DNA of 64,000 bases from Udeniomyces pyricola (lineage: Eukaryota; Basidiomycota; Tremellomycetes; Cystofilobasidiales; Mrakiaceae). The stretch lies in NCBI GenBank assembly GCA_039545295.1, contig BCIK01000025.1, positions 314,080 through 378,079 on the forward strand, written 5' to 3'. Numbering within the stretch: position 1 is the first letter of the stretch; each line of letters opens with the position of its first letter. The notes below the pieces were generated by a model. It ran no database searches, had not been told where the DNA came from, and worked only from the letters and a program-made list of their open reading frames with translations. Shown in pieces: positions 56,723-64,000 of the stretch. The translations under genes were made by a program, and so were the position numbers.

Positions 56723-57648
56723 TGGCAGGGAAAGCTGCCGGAGAGAGGATGGATGTGGTCGGATGCGGCTGGATGGTAGTAGATGTAAGATGATAGGGGC
56801 AAGATGAGTATTGACTGTAATGATGCATGCATGCGCGCACCAACATTGCGCGAGGCCTTGGGAGGAACAGGATCGATCCCGCAAGAAGCTGTGCAAAGCT
56901 GGGATTTCGATCGACGAGCTTGAGGATGTGTAACTGGGTTGTGATATTCGATATTAGCTATAGATCATTTTCATGGTTCCCTTGCAATGTTCCCGGCTCC
57001 TCGCCAAAGTCTGCTCGATAGATCAGATCTCCGATCGCATAGCATGCCCATCGGCATCAAGTAAAAGTCACAAGTGCAAGAACAAAGAACAGAGAAGGGG
57101 GCAAGCAAGGAAAAGGAAAGGGAAAGAGGAGAAGCCGGACGCATTGAAACTGAAGTATGATGCACTGTAAGTGACCGAGAGCTAGGGCTGGATGAGAGAA
57201 GAGGAAAAGGGGGAGGAGAAGGGAGGGTATAACAAGTTGATGGTCGAGTCGAATCGACAACGAGAGAAAGCGATAGAGGAGGAAAAAAAAAAAGAGGAGG
57301 AAAAGTGCCAAAAAAGCGCGATATAGAAAACAAACGGCATAGTGAGTGAGTGGAATGAGGAATCGAGACCACATGGGACGTGAAGGGAGCAGTTGAAAGA
57401 GGGGGGGGGGAGGGAGAAGAAAAAAAACGAAGAAAGGAAGAGAAGAAGAAGTGGAAAGGGGGCAAGTGAAAAGAGAGAAGGGGATCGTAAAGTAAAGGAA
57501 CGGGCCGTGATGTGATAACGAAAAGAAAGAAGTCCATCCTCATTCCCTGCTCTTCTCCCTTCCCCCCCCCTTTCTCATTCTCAGAACCTCAATCCATATT
57601 CCCTCGATACGCGTGCTCGTCCCGAGTTTGCAAGGACAACTTCTCCTC
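56723..57648. other. intergenic, Tip20 promoter and septin 3' flank
   Basis: Purine-rich from ~57090 to ~57490 with several A- and G-runs. The minus-strand open frames here are compositional. No gene seen. Confidence 0.55.
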
Positions 57649-60600
57649 TCATTTGCCCAGGCCGAACCGCTTCTTGTTCGTCTGCGACTGGTGGAGCACG
57701 AGGACAGGCAAAAGAGATGATGATCCAAAAGGAAGCGCAGAAGGAGACCGTTAGACCACTCATTCTCAACTTGACGCAAAAGACATCAAAGGAAAACAAG
57801 AGAAAACACAAAAGAAAGGGGAGGCACAAAAAAAAAAGCGAGAAAAGAACAGAAACCACTCACGCTGCTCTTCTCTGGCGTCAACGGTCGACCCTGTTCG
57901 ACCCTTCGCTTCTTGTCTTCCAACTCGAGCCTCTGCTTCTCGAGCGCCTCCTTCATTTCCCGGTGACGAGCGTAGAGTTCCTCCTCCGATTGCTTGAGCT
58001 TAGCCTCCTTTTCTTGGACTTTTTGCTGGAACACCATCTTCATCTCGGCCTCCATCTTGGCGAGCTTCGCTTCGTGCAGGTTGCGCTCTTCGACTTGCTT
58101 GGCGGCAGGGCTAGGAGAGATGGAAGGGGAAAGAAGGACAGGGAGAGAGAGATGACGATTGCATGTTCAACGAGGTAGAAAAGAGAACGAAACATGATAC
58201 GCAAAGAAAAAAGCAATCAGCTCTCGTCCGACATTTCCTCCAAGCTATTCGATACTCTCAAAAGTGCAAAAGAAAACAGAAAGAAGGAAAGAAAGAAAAA
58301 GCCGCCCTGGCAAGTCGGTTCGCCAACTCACTTGATCTCCTTGAACACGCTCTGGTCCTGGGTGACACCCATCGTCAAGAGCTTATCGCTTCGGTATCGC
58401 TCGTACAGAACTTCGTTCGTATGCTCGCGAAGTTCCTCCATGTGCGTTCGAATGAGCATCTGTCGGAGCTTGACAAAGTCGCAGTGATCTTCGTTGTCGA
58501 CCTCGACGACACCCCAAGGGTAGCGACGCCCGCGAACTTGGATCGACGGGTTCAGCGGCGAAGGAACGACCGTATCGGAACCAACAATGGCGAACGGAAT
58601 CTTGGACTAAGCAGTACGTCGGAAAAAACGAGAAAGAGGGACAAGACGAGGCAGAGGTAGGAGAAGGAGAACAACGTCCATTGCGTCAGCTCATGAGGCC
58701 TCCAACAAGCCAAAGTCGGGGATCTATCGTGCGAGCACATCAACCACCGAGCAGGCACCGTCACAACCCCCCCCCCCAAATATTTAAATAAATAAATAAA
58801 AATAAAATCGACCCGCTACGGACCGTGATCTCCTCGTTCTCTGCAATCGTTTCTTCGTCCTCGTTCTCGTACAGTGGCGCCTGGAAGATCTTGATTTGAT
58901 GGTAGTCAATGTCCGACAGAATCTATAAGGCGAAGGAACGAAGAACGAAGCAGTCTTCATCCATCAGTCCCACACATTACAACAACAAAAAAAAGAACAT
59001 ATGTATCCTGGGTACTCTTGGTGCACGAGACAAGTGAGGAAGTGTGGACGTACGCGGGCCTTGTAAGATCGAATCTCTTCATCCGTAAGGGTATCACTCT
59101 TGGCAATGACGGGGATAAGATTGACCTTCTGGTGAAGACGTCGCATGAACTCAATGTCGATCGGCTTGAGCCTGAAGAGACAGCCAAAGAGGGGGGAAAA
59201 CCCCAAGCACAGGAAGATCAGGATTGTAGGAGGATCAGCCTCGACATTTTCTCAAGACAACACCCCAAAAAGAAACCAAACAAGACATCGATTCGATTCG
59301 AGAAGAGACCTGAACGCACGAGTGACCGGTCGGTTGGATGAAATAGATGCAAGCATGGACTCGGTTGTCGACGAGTTTGAACCGGTTGACGCGGTTCTCT
59401 TGCTCGAGGTAGGCGTCGTATCGCGCTTCGATATTATCGACAATCGGCTTCCACCTAAGGACGAAAAGACCATAGAAGACAGAAGAAACAGGAAACAATC
59501 AAATTGGCGATCAGACACAATCGACGGTTTTCGTGCTGACGAGATGGACAGTAATCCATCCGCCCAATCCTACGAAGAGAAACGATAGAGAAACGAACAG
59601 CGAAGGAAAAAGAAGAAAAGAAGAAGAAAAAAAAAAACAAGACTCACGACTCATCGTTGTTGACGAAATCGCCAAAGCCAGGGGTATCAACGACGTTCAA
59701 TCGAAGTCGAACACCCGATTCCTCGATATCTAAACAAATCAAAAGACAACCCCCAACAAGAAGGAGAGAAGATCAAGATAAACAAGACGAAAAAAAGACC
59801 CAAACAAGCCGTCGCAAAACGGTCCGCATCAGTCCAATCGTTCTATTCTTCACGCCTCAAGAAAGAAAACATGAGTCCCCGAGAGAGGGAATGAAAAAAA
59901 AACGAAAGACTGACCAGCTGAGGTGCTCTCAACCGCGACGGTCGACGGCCATTCCGTCCCGGGTGGAGGGTGAGATTTCCTTGGCTTGATGGACGTCGCG
60001 AAAAGGGTGTTGATGAGCGTCGATTTACCGAGTCCCGATTCGCCTGATCAAACGGCCGACGACACATTGAGACGGGGAAACGAAAGAATAGATACGGTGA
60101 AAGTTAGTTACTAAGAACACGAGAGAGAGGGAGAGAGTATGTCTGCGAGAATGCATGGATTGGAGTCGTTATGAGCTGGTATTGGAACGACATTGCAGAA
60201 CAACTCTCATGAGCAGTGATGACACTCGGGATGCAGGGGAAGAGAGGGAGAGGGAGAGAAAAGGGAGCGAGCAGAGCAAACGTCTCTTCCTACGGATCTT
60301 AGTATCTCTCCTCTCCGCTCTAACATCTCCCCCATATCCTTCCTTGATCCCGCTCTCGCCCCCATTTCCAGCCGTTCATGAGCATGTCTCCTCAGACTCT
60401 CCAATCCTGACCTCATGCCTGTAAACCCATGATGTTCTTCGATCCCTGAAAGCCCGCCTTAGGGTCTTGCCCTCTTAGTCTGTTCCATCCGCAGCCGTTT
60501 GTACTTCTCTATCTATTCAGCCGTCGCACCTCTCCTCATGACCTATCTCCCAATCTTCTCTCCAAAAGAGAAAGCGCAAAACACTCTTTTTCTTCATCCG

Positions 60601-61693
60601 TTCGAGAGAGAACGACCTGGATCCTCGCTGTGAGGCGAGGAGAACACCCAGAGCGAGCCAGCCAAAGACCGCAGGGAGGAGAGAGGGACAAAGGGGGGGG
60701 GGGAACGTACCGACGACCATGGCAGTAAACGAGAAGCCCTTTCGAACACTTCAGATGTGAACCAGGGTATGATTGGAAAGGGCAGAAACAAGATGGGATG
60801 AAGTCGAGAGTGAGGATAGATGGATAGAGGCGATGGAGACGATCAGGATGAGGAAGGGGGGGGGGGGGAGATGGTGTTTGAGAGAAGTCAGGACGTGTGT
60901 GTTTGTGAGATGGAGGATGTGGAGTGTGGATAGAGGCGGCGGCGGGGAAAGTATTTGAGAACCATCAAGGTGATGAAGAGCAAACGTCCGAGGAAATGAC
61001 CCATAGCAAGTGAGTGATGGAACGAATGTGTGAGATAGGGTAGGACCGGGGTTGAGAGAGCGAGAGATGGAAAGGAAAAGGAAGGGGGGGGGGGCAGAGA
61101 AGCGAGCAAGCAGGGAGACGAAAGGGGGAGGAGGGGGGAGAAAGGCAACAACGCGTAGTACGATGAGATCCGATTGTCATCGATCAGAGTAACGTCCAAT
61201 CGAGTGCGTACGCGGATGCAGATATGTATGTATATGATAGGTTGTCGAGAGATGGGGAATCCAAGTAAGAGTGAATTGAGATAGCGAGAAAGTCACAAGG
61301 GGAGGCATAGAGGGCAAACGGGAAACACATCAGCTAGCTACCCTTTCCAAACCGTGTTTGCTTGCACTCGCCCTCCCCTCCTCCCCCTTGGTCTCTCGTT
61401 CCCGAGTCAAACACGCACCTCTTCCTGTGGACCTGATTCGGCAAGTTCGCAAACCCAACGTAGCCCATCAACTTCTTTCGAGCGATCTGACCGGCGCTCA
61501 AGCCACCGGTCGCGGCGGGAGCAGCTGCTGTCGGGGCTGCTGACGAAGGCAAAGGGGCCGCCGCTGGAGATGCATCTTGGACAAACGGTTCCTGATGGTT
61601 CTCATGGGGGTTCTCGAGCGAAGGTTCTTGTTGGTGATGGTGGTTGTTGCCGTTGGAGAAGGAGTCAGGAGGAGGAGAAGAGTGGTCGGACAT
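57649..61693 (-). CDS. septin, Cdc12 group
   Basis: GTP-binding septin that assembles into hetero-oligomeric filaments at the bud neck or septum. Exons (minus): 61419-61693, 60711-60748, 59915-60043, 59648-59729, 59320-59454, 59054-59171, 58824-58922, 58332-58606, 57864-58110, 57649-57687; 478 residues. The N-terminus is Ala/Pro/His/Gln-rich, then comes the conserved lead-in [21 protein letters not shown]1 is GESGLGKST (~105-113), G3 is DTPGFGD (~162), G4 is AKSD (~243). The septin-unique element contains [20 protein letters not shown] followed by [12 protein letters not shown]. The C-terminal coiled coil (~385-460) ends in KKRFGLGK. This C-terminus and the [14 protein letters not shown] block favour the Cdc12 group over Cdc3, Cdc10 and Cdc11. 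The 38-base exon 2 carries the start of the P-loop region; ATG at 60722 is internal, not a start. Confidence 0.93.
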
Positions 61694-62656
61694 GGTTGGA
61701 ACTCTTTGGGAAAAGGGACCGAGGAAGGAATCAACGTGGGAGGGGGAAGGAAAGGAAGGGCAGAGAGATGGAGAGAACGGAACGACAAACAAGCTACGAT
61801 TACTTGAAGCTGGGGCCAGGGGACAGGCAGTTTCCCAAGGGAGGTTTCGATCGCAAGGCGCGTGCGCCCATCAGATCATCCTCCCATGCACCCATGATCC
61901 GCCCTTTAAATTCAGTCAAATCAAGAAATAAAAAAAACCAAAAGGGGGGAGGGGGGGGGGGGTTTAGTTCCAAAAGAGATTACTTTTGGGAGGCGTGTGA
62001 TTTTCCTATTTGGTCTCGTGTCTTTCTTTCTTTCTTTCTTTTGTTGCTACTTTCTTTCTGCCTGATCTACAAAGACATCTGGAGCATATATAACACATAA
62101 CAATCAACAGAATCATCAAGAGACCATACATCGTTTCGAACCGACCCTCAACAGGATTGGAAAAGAAAAGCAGCAGGCCGCCAGTACGTAGGTGATCAGG
62201 GAGGGATAAGCAAGGAAAGACCTGAGGGGCGGAAGCAAGGTGGTAAAACCCTCAACTAAGAATGGAAACGAGAGGAGAGGGTTTTTTTAAAGGTCGAGGG
62301 TGACTCTGTCAAAAAGGCGCGAGGACCGAGTGAGCAGGAGAAGAAAAAAAAAAAAGGAAACAAGAAGGGACAGAATAGGCATAGCTGAGAGGCCACGCGT
62401 CGCGGCGAGCTGGGATGGAGATAAGCGCGGACCAATGAAGGGGGAGGGGAAAGGGGTATAATCAAGTCATCAGAGAGCATATAGAAGAAAAGACGAAAAG
62501 AAAAACGAGCAGAAGATCAAAACAAAGAGACAAGGGCAACGGTAGTCCACTCGGAAGAGAGAAAAGAAAGAATGGAAGAAGGAGAGCGCGAGAGAAAGGA
62601 GAGAAAATTAACTACATCCTCTACCAAGACATCCTCCTCCTTTTTTTTCTTTTGTT
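61694..62656. other. intergenic, septin promoter and 3' flank of the surface-protein gene
   Basis: It contains a G-run near 61945-61963, a TTTCTTTCTTTCTTTCTT microsatellite near 62023-62041, and a short TATATAA near 62087. No gene seen. Confidence 0.55.
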
Positions 62657-63751
62657 TTAGACAGCGAGGACCATTCCCGCTCCGACGGCCAAGACACCGA
62701 CGAGAGTTCCCCAGACGCCGCCTTTTGACGCCATCTCCTTCTGAGCAGCACTCAGGAGGCCCGAGCTCGAGCTTCCCGTCGAGCTGTCGTCTGCGCTGGA
62801 TCCGATAGCAGCCGCCTGGATCTTGTTGGTCCAAGTCGATCCGCAGGTACCCGTTGCACCCTTCCAGAGCGAGGACTGCCCGCCGAGGATGGGCGAAGCC
62901 GAGAGGCCGAGGGCATAAGGCGTGTTGATCTCCCAAGTCGCGTAGGCGGAAAAGACGGCGGCAGCGCATGACGAGCAAATGACCGAGGCGGCAGAATCGT
63001 TCTGGATGAAGAGATAAGGCAAGTTGGTGTTGCGGTACGTCGTCGAGTTGGGGTAGGTGATGGCCGACGACGAGGCGTTGGCGGCGGTCGTCGTCGTCGC
63101 AAACTCGGCTCGCTTGACAAACGCCGGCGCGGTCTCGGGGCTGTACTGGACGGAGAGATACTGGGCCGCAACGTGCTCGGGCGTGTCAACCTCGTTCGGG
63201 ATGACAATGGCCGAAATGACGGTCGCGTTGGAATTGGACGAGATGGTCGAGTTGGCGACGGACGTCGTCACGTTGGACGATAGCGCGGTCACGCAGTACT
63301 CGCCCGAGGTGGCGTCCTTGGTGCAGACGACCTCCTTGAGCGGGTGAACGACATAGAGGATATCGTAGATGCCTCGGACGGTCTCGTCGTAAGAACCTTC
63401 GGGGCCGTTGAGCTCGTTGGTGCAGTTGCCGTAGAATTGGGTGAGCTTCGATCGAAGGGTCGTAGCGGAGCAGCCGTTGGCGGCGCAGAGCTTCTTGAGT
63501 GAGGTCGAGAGGGAGGTCGCGTTGGAGTTGGCCGAGACGTCGGCGGCGGCAGACGTCAAGGTGAGAAGGGGGGTGACGCACGAAGAGAGGGTGCTGTCGG
63601 TGTTGAGCTCCGAGAGGAACGCCTGGCACGTTGACGAAACGGTCGAAGGGATGAGGGCTGAGGAAGCCGCCGAGGAGGAAGAAGATGCGGAAGCGGCAGA
63701 AGCAGACGAGGCCGTAGCGGACGCGACGACAGACGAGGACGCGCTTGAGGA
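62657..63751 (-). CDS. Ser/Ala-rich GPI-anchor-type surface protein, 5' partial
   Basis: The last exon of a secreted protein gene: 364 residues from an acceptor at 63752 (CCCTCTTAG on the minus strand) to the stop at 62657. The start and signal peptide must lie upstream, right of the window or in 63752-64000. Visible order: a Ser/Ala mucin-like stretch of ~45 residues, then a folded Cys domain (CQAFLSELNTDSTLSSCVTP, LKKLCAANGCSATTL, FYGNCTNEL, VVCTKDATSGEYCV), many N-glycosylation sites (NAT, NVT, NST), a second Cys part (VICSSCAAAV, GTCGSTWTNKIQ), a Ser/Gly linker and a terminal hydrophobic segment (VWGTLVGVLAVGAGMVLAV). That ending is typical for GPI attachment. The family resembles an uncharacterised fungal surface-protein domain; no enzymatic motif is seen. 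Confidence 0.8.
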   Translation of the reverse strand, partial: SSSASSSVVASATASSASAASASSSSSAASSALIPSTVSSTCQAFLSELNTDSTLSSCVTPLLTLTSAAADVSANSNATSLSTSLKKLCAANGCSATTLRSKLTQFYGNCTNELNGPEGSYDETVRGIYDILYVVHPLKEVVCTKDATSGEYCVTALSSNVTTSVANSTISSNSNATVISAIVIPNEVDTPEHVAAQYLSVQYSPETAPAFVKRAEFATTTTAANASSSAITYPNSTTYRNTNLPYLFIQNDSAASVICSSCAAAVFSAYATWEINTPYALGLSASPILGGQSSLWKGATGTCGSTWTNKIQAAAIGSSADDSSTGSSSSGLLSAAQKEMASKGGVWGTLVGVLAVGAGMVLAV

Positions 63752-64000
63752 CTAAGAGGGTTGATCATGTGGGGAGAATGAGAGCATGGTAATGCGTCAG
63801 CTGCGACTTCGTTGTCGTCATAGCGAAAGACACGATTGAACACGTTGGGTGGTCATGTGAACAACGAGTGAAACGAAGAGGACGACGAAGCAAATCCGAA
63901 CGAAGGGGGCAAGGAAGGAAGGAGATTGTTCTTGTTGATCGATCCGCCTCGCTTCCTGTCTTCCTTCGCCCCCTTGGCGTTCCATGTGCGAGCCTCGACT
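63752..64000 (-). other. intron or 5' region of the surface-protein gene at the window edge
   Basis: Directly upstream of the exon ending at 63751. No convincing additional exon or signal peptide is visible in these 249 bases, so the 5' exon is probably beyond the window. Confidence 0.5.

Noticed and set aside
60517..60720. ATG at 60722 as the septin start
   Set aside because: It lies inside the conserved FTAMVVGESG block. The upstream exon 61419-61693 supplies the normal septin lead-in in the correct phase.

Overview
The window reads as a stretch of a basidiomycete fungal nuclear genome. Almost every gene is cut by many short introns (mostly 45-220 bases) with GTACGT/GTGAGT/GTAAGT-type donors and CAG/TAG acceptors, and several exons are only 11-38 bases long. 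The recognisable genes are typical of yeast-like basidiomycetes: a CPL1-like secreted protein, an EGCrP-type GH5 glycosidase, a SUR7/PalI protein, a Cdc12-type septin, an F-BAR RhoGAP, and Dal5-type anion transporters. I did not try to assign a genus. I built all spliced models by hand. Reading frame was checked across every junction, and every complete model closes in frame.

Layout. 0.2-2.7 kb: the 3' part of an amino-acid permease gene. 3-22.5 kb: an accessory island. It holds four intron-rich genes I cannot assign to a known family: 4444-5705 (-), 6436-8898 (+), 10465-16056 (+) and 16731-18175 (-). Between them lie decayed fragments of three of these genes, three copies of a short repeat with an open frame in one copy, two clusters of GC-rich palindromes, and a broken Tnp2/CACTA-type transposase. 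22.5-28.2 kb: a TauD/Jlp1-type sulfonate dioxygenase divergent from a Dal5/Soa1-type transporter, a plausible organosulfur-acquisition pair. 28.8-43.3 kb: a Dabb-domain protein, SUR7/PalI, TRAX (translin partner) with an RGG tail, a CPL1-like secreted protein and a membrane-tailed GH5 glycosidase. 44-64 kb: an F-BAR RhoGAP, a second ACS-family transporter, a RINT1/Tip20 vesicle tether, a Cdc12-type septin and a Ser/Ala-rich GPI-type surface protein that runs off the right edge.

The island is the part most likely to be undescribed. Three of its four genes encode proteins with Lys/Arg-rich, histone-tail-like N-termini. The 1059-residue product carries two segments resembling the NF-YB/Dpb4 type of histone fold, plus Cys pairs that could bind zinc. 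The 224-residue product carries a segment resembling the NC2alpha/NF-YC half of a histone-fold pair, plus three SUMO-interaction-like motifs. These resemblances come from reading the sequence, not from a search, so they are hypotheses. The rest of the window is housekeeping (vesicle tethering, septin, RhoGAP, cell cortex) or metabolic and surface functions.
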